A DNA stretch of 64,000 nucleotides from Botrimarina mediterranea (GCF_007753265.1 NZ_CP036349.1:5764862-5828861), one strand, 5' to 3'; positions 34,285 to 42,834 are shown, counted from the first letter of the stretch. Program-made: numbers and translations. The notes: generated from the letters alone by a model not told the origin.

Positions 34285-35266
34285 CTTTCTCAATCAGCCA
34301 CTCCCACGCGACCCACCCCACCTTCGCCAGCGACTTGCCCGAGCACTTGTCCGGCGTATCTTCTGTCGTGTGCCAATAGGGGTAGTCGAAGTCGATCACG
34401 TCGATCGCGCGGATGCCGCCGTATTGGCGCAGCGCGAGGTGGTCGTCGAGCACCGTGTGGCGCACCTGCGGGACGAACTCCTCGACGCCTAGCCGCTCGG
34501 CGACGTCCCACACTTCTCTGGCAATCGGCCGCGACTGGCGCGACGCGAAGCTGTGGCCTTCGAAGTGAATCTGCAGGTCCTTGTCGGCGACCATGTCGAA
34601 GAGCACGGCCGCGTCGTAGTTCCACACGCGCTCCTCGCCGCCATCGCTCGCCGGCAGCGGCTTGCGCTTCGCGTACTGCGTGGCGAACCACTGGCTGCCG
34701 AGGAAGTAAGGGTCGCGGTCGTTGAAGACCAGCTCCTCGCCATCAAAGAAAACGAAGTCCACGCCGAAGTCTTGATCGGGCGCCGCTTCGTCGAACCGCT
34801 CCGCCATCAGTTGACCCAACTCCATGAGCAACGCCGTCCCGCTGCCGCCGTCGTTGGCGCCGATGAAGACCCCATTGCGGCGTGCCTGCGGGTCGCGGTC
34901 CTGATCGGGCAGCGGCCGCGTGTCGTAATGCGCGCACAGCAGCACCCGCCGCGTCGCCTCGGGCCGCCAGCGCACCACGAGGTTCGCCATCCGCACGCGG
35001 CGCGAACGGTTCTGCGGATGGGGCGCCTGAAAACGCTGCTCCTCGACTTCTATGCCGAGCTTCTCGAAATGCTCCTTGATAAGCTTCTGCTGCTCAAGCA
35101 TCCCCCGGCTGCCGCTAACGCGCGGGCCGATGGCGCAGATCGCTTCGAGATAGCCCATCGCCCGATCGGCGTTGAGAGGGTTCGTCGGCGGCTCATCCGC
35201 CGACGCGATCGACGCGGCGAACAGGACGATGGGGAGAACGATCAAGGAGAGATGCCAGTGCTTCAT
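34271..35266 (-). CDS. Exported M28-family zinc peptidase / glutaminyl cyclase-like
   Basis: 331 residues with a signal peptide (LSLIVLPIVLFAASIASA). Zinc-site motifs are LLCAHYDTRPLPDQD, GANDGGSGTALLMELGQLM, FFDGEELV and, near the end, DFDYPYWHTTEDTPDKC, the order seen in M28 aminopeptidases and in bacterial glutaminyl-peptide cyclotransferases. The latter fit better because of the length and the YWHTTEDTPD ending. It should work in the periplasm. The last residues (IEKANDE) are encoded by the right arm of a repeat, so this end may have been altered by the repeat. Confidence 0.92.
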   Translation of the reverse strand: MKHWHLSLIVLPIVLFAASIASADEPPTNPLNADRAMGYLEAICAIGPRVSGSRGMLEQQKLIKEHFEKLGIEVEEQRFQAPHPQNRSRRVRMANLVVRWRPEATRRVLLCAHYDTRPLPDQDRDPQARRNGVFIGANDGGSGTALLMELGQLMAERFDEAAPDQDFGVDFVFFDGEELVFNDRDPYFLGSQWFATQYAKRKPLPASDGGEERVWNYDAAVLFDMVADKDLQIHFEGHSFASRQSRPIAREVWDVAERLGVEEFVPQVRHTVLDDHLALRQYGGIRAIDVIDFDYPYWHTTEDTPDKCSGKSLAKVGWVAWEWLIEKANDE

Positions 35267-35297
35267 GCGAGCATTCTACTCGCAGAATGGAGAATTC

Positions 35298-35374
35298 GGC
35301 GAGCCGGCGACGTTAGTCGTCGGTGGGAAGCGGGTACACGGGTTCCACCGACGACTAACGTCGCGCGCCTCGCC
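35298..35374. repeat. Palindrome with about 31-bp stem, GGCGAGCCGGCGACG type
   Basis: Same arms as the element at 2734, with CGCGCGCCTCGCC at the right end where others have CGCCGGCTCGCC. The spacer holds GGGTACACGG. It starts five bases after the stop codon of the SDR gene on the minus strand. Confidence 0.87.
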
Positions 35375-35378
35375 AAGC

Positions 35379-36218
35379 TCACCGCAACCGGCCGCCGCCA
35401 TCCACCGGTAGTACCACGCCCGTCATGAAGGGGTTCTCCACCAGCATCGCCACCGCGTGGGCGATGTGCTCGGCCTTGCCGTAGCCGCCCTCGTCGCCGG
35501 TGCGGATCAACGACACGTAACGCGCCTCGTCCTTGCGTTCGTCCGGTTCGTCCGGCTCGCCGGGCAGATGCTGGCAGATCACGGGACCCGGCAGCACCGC
35601 ATTCACCCGCACCCGCTTGTTGCGTCTCGACAGCTCGACCGCCAGCATCCGCGTCATGCCGGGAATCGCCGCCTTCGACGGGTGGTAGGCGGGGTAGTCG
35701 CGGTACGGCTTGCCATCGGGCGCCGTGGCGGCGTCGCCGAGATTGATGATCACGCCCCCCGCGTCTTGGTCGGCCATCCACAACCCCGCGTGCTTGGCGA
35801 GGACCAGCGGCGCCACGGTGTTCACGTCGAGGCACTTGCGGACGTCGCTCGCCGCGAACTCCTCGAACGGCGTCTCGGGCCAGATCGCGGCCGAGTTCAC
35901 CAGGATGTCGAGCACGCCGGCATGCTCGTCGCACGCCTCGCCGGTGCTAGCGAAGTGCCGGGCGACGCGGTGCACGAGGTCCTCGGCGGCGCCCTCGTCG
36001 GTCAGCTCGGCCTGGAAGACCGCGACATCGGCGCCGTAGCGCTCTTCCAAGAGGGCGCCCAGTTCATGGGCCTCGCCGAGCGAGGAATTGGCGTGAATCG
36101 CCACCCGGGCGCCCCGCCGGGCCAGCTCGATGGCGATCGCTTTTCCGACACGCCGAGCCCCGCCGGTCACCAAAGCGACCTGCCGCGCTAGCGTCGGGGG
36201 GAGCGGATCGGGGAGCAT
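35379..36218 (-). CDS. Short-chain dehydrogenase/reductase, pteridine-reductase-like
   Basis: 279 residues from ATG 36218, which fits the family start better than one 12 codons upstream. The Rossmann motif is VTGGARRVGKAIAIELARRG, the NAG-like motif is LVNSAAIWP, and the catalytic Tyr and Lys are in YPAYHPSKAA. TGGxRRxG and the ending TGVVLPVDGGGRLR are typical of pteridine reductase / FolM-type SDRs, which reduce dihydrobiopterin or folates with NADPH. The exact substrate is not certain. It is divergent from mtnA. Confidence 0.88.
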   Translation of the reverse strand: MLPDPLPPTLARQVALVTGGARRVGKAIAIELARRGARVAIHANSSLGEAHELGALLEERYGADVAVFQAELTDEGAAEDLVHRVARHFASTGEACDEHAGVLDILVNSAAIWPETPFEEFAASDVRKCLDVNTVAPLVLAKHAGLWMADQDAGGVIINLGDAATAPDGKPYRDYPAYHPSKAAIPGMTRMLAVELSRRNKRVRVNAVLPGPVICQHLPGEPDEPDERKDEARYVSLIRTGDEGGYGKAEHIAHAVAMLVENPFMTGVVLPVDGGGRLR

Positions 36219-36264
36219 GCGGTTAGTGTAGTCGATACCAGACGATAAACCCAATCACCTATTG

Positions 36265-36340
36265 GCGAGCCGGCGACGTAAGTCGTCGGTGGAACCCTGG
36301 TACCCGCTACCCACCGACGACTCACGTCGCCGGCTCGCCG
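36265..36340. repeat. Palindrome, GGCGAGCCGGCGACG type, between divergent genes
   Basis: Arms begin GGCGAGCCGGCGACGTAAGT and end with the complement at 36340; spacer GGTACCCGCT. This is the one well-formed member placed between two 5' ends (SDR 36218 and mtnA 36381), so it must lie in promoter or leader sequence rather than at a 3' end. Confidence 0.87.
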
Positions 36341-36380
36341 TCGGTCGAATTGCAGCACGCTCACAGCAACCTTACCCAAG

Positions 36381-37475
36381 ATGTCACAAGACAACACCAC
36401 CGTCGCCGCTATCAGCTGGACCGGCCACGGCGACGGATTTCTCACGCTGCTGGACCAGACACGTCTTCCCGAAGCCGTGACGTACGTCAACTGCGACAAC
36501 GTCGAGTGTGTCTGGCAGGCGATCAAGAAGCTCGCCGTCCGCGGCGCGCCGGCGATCGGCATCTCCGCGGCGTACGGCGTCGTCCTCGGCGTGCGTGACG
36601 GCGCCATGTTGCCGTCAGGCGCCGCGGCGGCGACCGTCGAAGAAGCCAAGCAGGCGGCGCTGGCCGCATGCGACTACCTCGCCACCAGCCGCCCCACCGC
36701 GGTCAACCTGTTCTGGGCGCTCGACCGGATGCGCGGCGTGATCACCACGCTCGATGAACCCTCGTCAGGCCGGGTCGGCGAACGGCTGCTCGCCGAAGCG
36801 CAGGCGATCCACGAAGCGGACCGCCTGCAATGCGCCGCCATCGGCCGTCACGGCTCCGACCTGCTCGAAGCGCTTGGCAGCGGCGTTGGCATTGTCACGC
36901 ACTGCAACACCGGCATGCTCGCCACCGGTGGCGACGGCACCGCCCTCGCCGTGCTCTTCGCCCTCAGCGAGCGCGGCATGAAGCCCCAGGTTTTCGCCGA
37001 CGAGACACGGCCGCTGTTGCAAGGCGCGCGGCTCACGGCGTGGGAGCTGATGCAGCGCGGCGTCGACGTGACGCTGATCTGCGACTCGATGGCCGCCCCA
37101 ATCCTCCGCGACGGCAAAGCCAAAGCCGTCATCGTCGGCGCCGACCGCATCACGGCCCGCGGCGACACGGCCAACAAGATCGGCACCTACGGCCTCGCCG
37201 TGCAGGCCCACTACCACAAGGTCCCGTTCTACGTCGCGGCGCCAACAACCACGTTCGACCTCACGATCACATTCGGCAGCGACATCCCCATCGAGCAACG
37301 CACCCCAGAAGAAATCACCAACGCCTTCGGCCGCCGCACCGCGCCCGAAGACGTGCAGGTCGACAACCCCGCGTTCGACGTAACGCCGGCGGAGCTGATC
37401 ACCGGCATCATCACCGAGCGCGGCGTGATCTCACCAGTGACGGAAGAAGCGGTGCGGGCGATGATCGGCGCGTAA
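36381..37475 (+). CDS. mtnA: S-methyl-5-thioribose-1-phosphate isomerase
   Basis: 364 residues, usual length. It converts methylthioribose-1-phosphate to methylthioribulose-1-phosphate in the methionine salvage pathway. Diagnostic segments are VRGAPAIGISAAYG, ILTHCNTGMLATGG-like IVTHCNTGMLATGGDGTALA with catalytic C175, DVTLICDSMA, and VIVGADRITARGDTANKIGT with catalytic D255, followed by FYVAAPTTTFD. It is homologous to eIF2B subunits. No other methionine salvage genes are in the window, so the pathway is dispersed. The leader contains the palindrome 36265-36340. Confidence 0.97.
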   Translation: MSQDNTTVAAISWTGHGDGFLTLLDQTRLPEAVTYVNCDNVECVWQAIKKLAVRGAPAIGISAAYGVVLGVRDGAMLPSGAAAATVEEAKQAALAACDYLATSRPTAVNLFWALDRMRGVITTLDEPSSGRVGERLLAEAQAIHEADRLQCAAIGRHGSDLLEALGSGVGIVTHCNTGMLATGGDGTALAVLFALSERGMKPQVFADETRPLLQGARLTAWELMQRGVDVTLICDSMAAPILRDGKAKAVIVGADRITARGDTANKIGTYGLAVQAHYHKVPFYVAAPTTTFDLTITFGSDIPIEQRTPEEITNAFGRRTAPEDVQVDNPAFDVTPAELITGIITERGVISPVTEEAVRAMIGA

Positions 37476-37546
37476 ATCCGAGCCGCGACAAATAGAGAAG
37501 GCTACGAGAGTTCGTCCAACACAACGTTATTGAGGACGCCCGCCCA

Positions 37547-37840
37547 ATGGTCAGCGAAAGTGAAACGGGCAAGATCGAACAATCGGCTCTGCGATTTAAG
37601 CGCCCAGCCTCAAGCCTCAATAGCGTGCCGTTCGCGTCGTTCTTAATGTCGCTTGCGTTCGGAACTATCTACGTCGTCCGAGGCTTCGGAGAGGACGGGC
37701 TGTCCGGCCTTCAACGTTGCGGCGAACCTTTGCCGCTTGGCCTTATGTTCTTGATCGCTGCTCTCTATCAATGGGAGTGCTGGCGACGGCAGAAGGCTCT
37801 TTGCGTTATCAAGAAGAACTTACAACAGAAGGCGGAATAA
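37547..37840 (+). CDS. Small hypothetical membrane protein
   Basis: 97 residues. Two hydrophobic stretches are visible (SVPFASFLMSLAFGTIYVV and LPLGLMFLIAALYQWECW), so a two-helix inner-membrane protein is likely. No motif was recognised. A preceding GAGGACG could act as ribosome binding site. It follows mtnA on the same strand after 70 bases and converges on mazF. Coding content is plausible but not proven. Confidence 0.5.
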   Translation: MVSESETGKIEQSALRFKRPASSLNSVPFASFLMSLAFGTIYVVRGFGEDGLSGLQRCGEPLPLGLMFLIAALYQWECWRRQKALCVIKKNLQQKAE

Positions 37841-37868
37841 CGAGGGATATCGTCTGCAAGCAGATTTG

Positions 37869-38183
37869 TCAGGCGGCAAACATCTCCGCCAGCGCGTCCA
37901 TCAGCTTCTTCGCCGTGGCGCCCTGCAGCTTGCTGACCTTCTTCACCAGCCGCTGCTTATCGACGGTCCGCAACTGATCAACAGCCGCGACGCCCGGCTT
38001 GCCGCCAACGCGGGTCTCGATGCGGAAGGGGTAACTGCGGCCGATCGTCAGCGGGACGACGATCACGGTGTTCAGGTGAGCGTTCAGCTCGTCGGGCGAC
38101 ACGATCACCGCAGGCCGCGTCTTACGAATCTCGCTCCCGATCGTCGGGTCGAGGTTCACTAGCCAGACTTCGAGGCGCTTCAT
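37869..38183 (-). CDS. mazF: MazF/PemK-type endoribonuclease toxin
   Basis: 104 residues from ATG 38183; the ATG overlaps the stop of mazE (ATGA). The core is the MazF pattern: EVWLVNLDPTIGSEIRKTRP, AVIVSPDELN, VIVVPLTIGR and QLRTVDKQRLVKK. MazF toxins cut mRNA (or tRNA/rRNA) at short sequences and halt translation; the conserved Arg of KTRP and the Thr/Ser of the PLT region take part in catalysis. The antitoxin is encoded directly upstream. The target sequence cannot be predicted. Confidence 0.93.
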   Translation of the reverse strand: MKRLEVWLVNLDPTIGSEIRKTRPAVIVSPDELNAHLNTVIVVPLTIGRSYPFRIETRVGGKPGVAAVDQLRTVDKQRLVKKVSKLQGATAKKLMDALAEMFAA

Positions 38184-38425
38184 TGCCACTGGCCATCGAA
38201 GTCGCCGATCGTCGCGTCCCAATCGCCGATCGCGTCGCCACCCTCGGCACGGCAAGCCGCCGCCGCGTCCGCCCAACCCAGCCGCGTCTTATTGACGGGC
38301 CGGATTACTACTCCAGCGGGCGTGACCTCCAGGTCCAACTCCGTCGAGAGCCCCGCCTGCTCAATCACTGCCTTCGGCAGGCGGATGCCCTGAGAATTGC
38401 CGATCTGGACGAGTTCGATTCGCAT
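38180..38425 (-). CDS. mazE: MazE-type antitoxin with AbrB/SpoVT DNA-binding fold
   Basis: 81 residues. The N-terminal AbrB-like swapped-hairpin domain is clear: ELVQIGNSQGIRLPKAVIEQ with LSTELDLEVTPAGVVIRP. The C-terminal part (EGGDAIGDWDATIGDFDGQW) is acidic and would wrap around and neutralise the toxin. MazE usually dimerises, binds MazF, and represses its own operon; a candidate operator lies at 38451-38476. The four-base overlap with mazF secures balanced translation. Confidence 0.92.
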   Translation of the reverse strand: MRIELVQIGNSQGIRLPKAVIEQAGLSTELDLEVTPAGVVIRPVNKTRLGWADAAAACRAEGGDAIGDWDATIGDFDGQWQ

Positions 38426-38450
38426 AGCTACGGAATGCCTGAGGGCAAGA

Positions 38451-38476
38451 TTGTGTAATTACAATGTAATACGCAA
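38451..38476 (-). promoter_or_regulatory. Candidate mazEF promoter/operator
   Basis: The A/T-rich stretch TTGTGTAATTACAATGTAAT (continuing ACGCAA) has two related words, GTAATTAC and GTAATAC, 26 bases before the mazE start. Its palindromic character suits a MazE dimer binding site. This is inferred from position and symmetry only. Confidence 0.4.
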
Positions 38477-38630
38477 ATGCTGCCTTGCCAACACCGAGTG
38501 GCATAATCGACCAGTCAACATCGCCATACCACCCCGGACAGAAGCTACCCCGCCGAGTAAGCCGTTGTGCTCGTCGTGTCCGTCGTGGTGAAGAAATCAT
38601 CCACGAACATTCGCGTGAATTCGCGGTTGC

Positions 38631-40709
38631 TTACCCCACATCCCCAAGCTCCAACGAATCCCCATACCGCCGCAGCATCTGCCGCCTGAGCAGTTTGTGC
38701 TCCGGCGCCTTGAGGCCCGGGTCTGCTGCGAACAACTCCGCAGCGGCGGTGCGGGCCTCGATCAGCACGTCGCGGTCGCGGACGAGGTCGGCGATGCGTA
38801 GCGGCGGCAGGCCCGTTTGGCGGTCGCCAAAGAGGTTGCCGGGGCCGCGCAAACGGAAGTCGATCTCGGCGAGCTCGAAGCCGTCGCTGGTTTGCTCGAA
38901 CGCTTGCAGGCGCGACAGCGCGGCGTCGGAGAGTTCGTGCGGCAACAACAAACCGCAGACGCCCGGGTGGCGGCCACGGCCGACGCGGCCTCGCAGCTGG
39001 TGCAGTTGGCTCAAACCAAAATGCTGTGGTGACGCGATCACCATCACCGTCGCGTTGGGCACATCGACGCCGACCTCGATCACGGTCGTGCTCACGAGCA
39101 CCTGCGTCGCGCCGCTGCGGAACTTTTCCATCACGGCGTCCTTTTCCACCGGCGAAAGACGGCCGTGCATCAGGCCGAGCCGGCAACCCGCCAACTCACC
39201 GTGCGTCAGTTCGTCGAACGAACGCTGCGCGCTCTGGGCGTCGATCGCTTCGGAGTCGTCGATCAGCGGCGCCACGACATAAGCCTGCCTGCCGTCGCCG
39301 AGCTGCTTGCGGACGTGCCCCCACCACTTCGTTTCGTTCTGCGGCTCGACGAGATACGTCTTCACCGGCTGGCGCCCCGGCGGCATGTCCTTGATGCTCG
39401 ACGTTTCCAGGTCGCCGAACTGCGTCATCGAAAGCGTCCGCGGGATCGGCGTCGCGGTCATCACCAAGTAGTGCGGCGAACGGTCCCCGCTCCGCAGCAG
39501 CGCCCGCTGACGGACGCCGAACTTGTGCTGCTCATCAATGACGGCAAGGCCGAGCTTTGCGAACTCGACCTTCTCTTGCAACAAGGCATGCGTGCCGATC
39601 GCAAGGTCCACATCGCCCGCGGCGATGCCCGCGCGAACCTGCGACTTCTCCGCCTCGCTCATGCCGCCCACGAGCAAACGCGACCGCACACGGCTCGCCT
39701 TGAGCATCGCGGCGAGCGTCTGGTTGTGCTGGCGGGCGAGCACCTCGGTCGGCGCGAGCAGCACCGCTTGCCAGCCGCTGGCGACCGTGGCGAGCATCGC
39801 GTAGAGCGCGACGATCGTCTTGCCCGAGCCTACGTCCCCTTGCAGAAGACGGTTCATCGGCTGATCGCTGGCGAGGTCGGCGGCCACGTCGTCGATCGCC
39901 GCTTGCTGCCCCGGCGTCAGCTCGAACGGCAGCAGCCGCTGGATGCGGGCGTCGAGCCGCGTGTCGATGACGATCTCCGGCGCGCTGAACGACACGCTCT
40001 GCTGGTGCCGCCGCGCGGCGAGCGCGAGCTGCAACACGAACAACTCTTGAAACACAAACCGCCGCCGCCCCGCCTCGCGGTTTGCCTCGTCTTTGGGCTT
40101 ATGGATCGCACGCAGCGCGTCGCCGATCGGCAGCAAGTCGTGCTTCTGTCGTAGTGCGGCGCTGAAGACCTCGTCGGGCAGGTCGGCAAAGCCATCGACC
40201 GCCGCGGTTACGAGCCGCCGCATGATGTGCTGCGGCACGCCTTCGGTGAGCGAGTAGACCGGCGACAACCCTTCGCTCGCCGGGTCGTCCGCCGCATCGT
40301 CGCTGAGCCACACAATCCGCGGGTGCACCATCTCCCACCGCAAGCCGGCGAGCTTCGGCTTGCCTGAGAGCTGCACACGCTTGCCGATCTTGAATTTGTC
40401 GCGCAAGAAGAGCTGGTTGAACCACATCGCCCGCATGGCGCCGGTTTCGTCCTCGACGACGACACCAAGCCGGCTCTTACCAAACCCCGTGCCGCGCGAC
40501 TCCACGTCAATCACTTCGCCCGCCACCGTCTGCGGTAGCTCGGCCTCAAGATCGGCGATCTTCCGCCGGTCGCGAAAGTCCTCGTAGTCACGCGGGAAAT
40601 GAAACAGCAGGTCCGCGACATGATGCATCCCAATCCCCGCCAGCGCATCCACAACCCGCCGCTGCACGCGCGGGAGCTGGGCGATCGGTGTTCCAAGGTC
40701 GGGAGCCAT
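38631..40709 (-). CDS. recG: ATP-dependent DNA helicase RecG
   Basis: 692 residues. An N-terminal wedge/OB region (PQTVAGEVIDVESRGTGFGK, AMWFNQLFLRDKFKIGKRVQ) precedes a superfamily 2 helicase core: Walker A RLLQGDVGSGKTIVALYA, VLLAPTEVLARQHNQT, motif II VIDEQHKFGV and MTATPIPRTLSMTQFGDLE. The C-terminal part has LVSTTVIEVGVDVPNATVMV, QLHQLRGRVGRG and DFRLRGPGNLFGDRQTG, all specific for RecG. It reverses stalled replication forks and processes D- and R-loops. Residue 1 is an ATG at 40709. Confidence 0.98.
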   Translation of the reverse strand: MAPDLGTPIAQLPRVQRRVVDALAGIGMHHVADLLFHFPRDYEDFRDRRKIADLEAELPQTVAGEVIDVESRGTGFGKSRLGVVVEDETGAMRAMWFNQLFLRDKFKIGKRVQLSGKPKLAGLRWEMVHPRIVWLSDDAADDPASEGLSPVYSLTEGVPQHIMRRLVTAAVDGFADLPDEVFSAALRQKHDLLPIGDALRAIHKPKDEANREAGRRRFVFQELFVLQLALAARRHQQSVSFSAPEIVIDTRLDARIQRLLPFELTPGQQAAIDDVAADLASDQPMNRLLQGDVGSGKTIVALYAMLATVASGWQAVLLAPTEVLARQHNQTLAAMLKASRVRSRLLVGGMSEAEKSQVRAGIAAGDVDLAIGTHALLQEKVEFAKLGLAVIDEQHKFGVRQRALLRSGDRSPHYLVMTATPIPRTLSMTQFGDLETSSIKDMPPGRQPVKTYLVEPQNETKWWGHVRKQLGDGRQAYVVAPLIDDSEAIDAQSAQRSFDELTHGELAGCRLGLMHGRLSPVEKDAVMEKFRSGATQVLVSTTVIEVGVDVPNATVMVIASPQHFGLSQLHQLRGRVGRGRHPGVCGLLLPHELSDAALSRLQAFEQTSDGFELAEIDFRLRGPGNLFGDRQTGLPPLRIADLVRDRDVLIEARTAAAELFAADPGLKAPEHKLLRRQMLRRYGDSLELGDVG

Positions 40710-40722
40710 GGAAGGAGTTTAG

Positions 40723-40751
40723 CCACAGATGGACACAGATGAACGCGGATG
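40723..40751. repeat. CCACAGATG inverted repeat, copy downstream of the macro-domain gene
   Basis: The sequence CCACAGATGGACACAGATGA then ACGCGGATG matches the complement of 41243-41272 at 26 of 29 positions. It lies between recG's start and the macro-domain gene's 3' end. Confidence 0.85.
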
Positions 40752-40780
40752 CAGTTTTGAGGGGCTACATCGACCCGCGA

Positions 40781-41245
40781 TCAACGCCGCCAGATCACGA
40801 TACGCACGTCGCCATCGTAATCCAATGATGACAGGGCTTCCTGCATCCACTGTTGAACGACCTCTTTCTTTCGACCACCTGAACCAGCTCCGATAAGAGG
40901 GAACGCGATCGACTTGAATCTATGCGTCTGGACTAATTTTATGGCGTTCTGAACCGACTCCTTCGTCGCGTACTGGCTTCCTTGCCATAACAAGTTGATG
41001 CCAGCGACATGGATAATGCCACGGAAAGGCAACCGACCGGCGGTCGTCAGTCGAGCCTCACCCAAAGCCATCGGCCCTGTCCTTCCGATCTCGCGGAATG
41101 GCTGTAAACCACCTCGCTTCTTGATGGCGCCGGACACGCCTTGCGGTAGCAGCAACCACCACGGGATGACATTCCGATTCCAAGCATTGACGATTACGTC
41201 AACATCTTGGTCGAGCAGGTCTCCCTCAGTGATTTCCAATCTCAT
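40781..41245 (-). CDS. Macro-domain protein (ADP-ribose binding)
   Basis: 154 residues, a single macro domain. LEITEGDLLDQDVDVIVNAW has the conserved GDI/GDL and VNA segments, followed by GVSGAIKKRGG (ADP-ribose pocket loop), GEARLTTAGRLPFRGIIHVAG and SIAFPLIGAGSGG. Such domains bind ADP-ribose or remove it from proteins or DNA. VNAWNRNVIPWW, where many have VNAAN, is unusual. The start codon lies in the right inverted repeat (41243-41272) and the 3' end lies 30 bases from the left copy, so the gene is bracketed by repeats and may be a mobile cassette. Confidence 0.92.
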   Translation of the reverse strand: MRLEITEGDLLDQDVDVIVNAWNRNVIPWWLLLPQGVSGAIKKRGGLQPFREIGRTGPMALGEARLTTAGRLPFRGIIHVAGINLLWQGSQYATKESVQNAIKLVQTHRFKSIAFPLIGAGSGGRKKEVVQQWMQEALSSLDYDGDVRIVIWRR

Positions 41246-41272
41246 CCGCGTTTATCCGTGTTCATCTGTGGT
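41243..41272. repeat. CCACAGATG inverted repeat containing the macro gene's start codon
   Basis: On the minus strand it reads ACCACAGATGAACACGGATA then AACGCGGATG, and its last ATG is the initiation codon of the macro-domain gene. It therefore also provides the ribosome-binding region. Confidence 0.85.
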
Positions 41273-41283
41273 TTCCTACCTTC

Positions 41284-41727
41284 TCACAAAAACTGCTGAT
41301 ACGCCGCGACCGCCAGCTCATCGCAGCGATCGTTCTCGGGATGTCCGCTGTGGCCCGCGACACGGGTGTACTTGATCTGGTGCTGGGCGGAGAGCTCGTC
41401 GAGTTGGCGCCAGAGGTCTTCGTTCTTGACCTCCACCAGCCGGCCCTTCTCTTTGCGTTTCCAGCCATTGCGTTTCCAGCCCGCCATCCATTCGCTGAGG
41501 CCCTTGCCGACATAGACGCTGTCGGTGAACAGCTCCACCTCGGTCGGCCGCGTCAGCGTCTTGAGGCCCTCGACGACGGCTTGCAGTTCCATGCGGTTGT
41601 TGGTGGTGAGCTTCTCCCCGCCGGAGCGCTCGAGCTTTTTGCCGGTCGCGGGGTGCACCAGCAGAAACGCCCAGCCGCCGGGGCCGGGGTTCCCGCTGCA
41701 ACCGCCGTCGGTGTAGAGGTGGACCAA
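41284..41727 (-). CDS. rnhA: Ribonuclease HI
   Basis: 147 residues. The acidic catalytic residues are D7 (LYTDGGCSGNPGPGGW), E47 (NNRMELQAV), D69 (ELFTDSVYV) and D136 (ENDRCDELA); H126 is in VAGHSGHPEN. The basic protrusion WMAGWKRNGWKRKEKG that grips the hybrid is present. It cuts the RNA strand of RNA-DNA hybrids during replication. The gene is divergent from the histone-deacetylase-like gene and lies upstream of the macro-domain gene on the same strand. Confidence 0.98.
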   Translation of the reverse strand: MVHLYTDGGCSGNPGPGGWAFLLVHPATGKKLERSGGEKLTTNNRMELQAVVEGLKTLTRPTEVELFTDSVYVGKGLSEWMAGWKRNGWKRKEKGRLVEVKNEDLWRQLDELSAQHQIKYTRVAGHSGHPENDRCDELAVAAYQQFL

Positions 41728-41835
41728 GGGGAGGGGACAGGGGTTAGAGGACAGGGTCGAGGGGGTCGGGTGGTTCGCCGTTATTCGTTCGGAGGCCCTA
41801 TAGTCTACCGCCCATCGCCCTTCGCCTCACCTCCC

Positions 41836-42756
41836 ATGCTCTACGCCTACTACAGCGACCACGTCGCGATGCCGTTGCCGGACAAGCACGCCTTCCCGCG
41901 CAACAAGTACGCGCTGGCCCGCGAGCGCGTGGCGGCGATGGCGACGGAGCTAGCCATCGAGCTGCGGCCCGCGCCGGCGGCGTCCGACGCGGAACTGCTA
42001 CGCGTCCACACGGCCGAGTACATCCGCCGTGTGCGCGTGGGCGAGCTCACGCCGCAGGAGCAGCGCGAGATTGGCTTCCCTTGGTCAGAAGGTTTTGTTG
42101 AGCGCTCGGTCGTATCAACCGGCGCGACGCTCGCGGCAGGACGGGCGGTGTTCACGGCACGCGACGAAGGCCGCGACGCATGGGGCGTCCACCTCGCTGG
42201 CGGCACGCACCACGCCTTCGCCGATCGTGGGCAGGGCTTTTGTGTGTTCAACGACATGGCGGTCGCCGTTCGGAACTTGCGTGCCGAGGGCCGCTTTACG
42301 CGAGCCCTGGTGCTCGACCTCGATGTCCATCAAGGCAACGGCACCGCCGCGATCTTCACCGGCGACCCCGACACGTTCACCGTCAGCCTGCACGGCGCGA
42401 AGAACTTCCCCCGCGTCAAAACAACCAGCGACCTCGACGTTCCCCTCCCCGACGCCTGCGAAGACGCCGAGTATTTGGAACGGCTCGACGACACGCTCAC
42501 CAAAATCTGGCGCAAGTTTACGCCCGAGGTCGTCCTCTACATCGCCGGCGCCGACCCGTACCACGCCGACCGTTACGGCCGGATGAAGCTCACCAAGGAA
42601 GGCCTGCGAGAGCGCGACGAACGCGTCGCCACCGCGTGCCGCGAACGTAACTTACCGGTCATCGCCGCGATGGGCGGCGGCTACGCCCGCGACGTCGACG
42701 CCGTGGCGGAAATCTACGCGACCACGGTCGAAGTGCTGGCTAGTCACGCCCCATAA
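41836..42756 (+). CDS. Histone-deacetylase-superfamily hydrolase (acetoin utilisation-like)
   Basis: 306 residues from ATG 41836. The zinc-enzyme signatures are HLAGGTHHAFADRGQGFCVF with H125 and H126, VLDLDVHQGNGTAAIF with ligands D163 and H165, the second Asp in YIAGADPYHADRYG, and the glycine-rich MGGGYARDV near the end. Bacterial members deacetylate small molecules or proteins such as acetyl-polyamines or acetyl-CoA synthetase; which applies here is not clear. No acetyltransferase gene is near. Confidence 0.93.
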   Translation: MLYAYYSDHVAMPLPDKHAFPRNKYALARERVAAMATELAIELRPAPAASDAELLRVHTAEYIRRVRVGELTPQEQREIGFPWSEGFVERSVVSTGATLAAGRAVFTARDEGRDAWGVHLAGGTHHAFADRGQGFCVFNDMAVAVRNLRAEGRFTRALVLDLDVHQGNGTAAIFTGDPDTFTVSLHGAKNFPRVKTTSDLDVPLPDACEDAEYLERLDDTLTKIWRKFTPEVVLYIAGADPYHADRYGRMKLTKEGLRERDERVATACRERNLPVIAAMGGGYARDVDAVAEIYATTVEVLASHAP

Positions 42757-42834
42757 CGCCGACGATTTGCGTCACCGGCTCTCCATATGCTGGCGTAGCG
42801 AGCCGACGACGCAAGTCGCCGGAGTAACGTCAAC

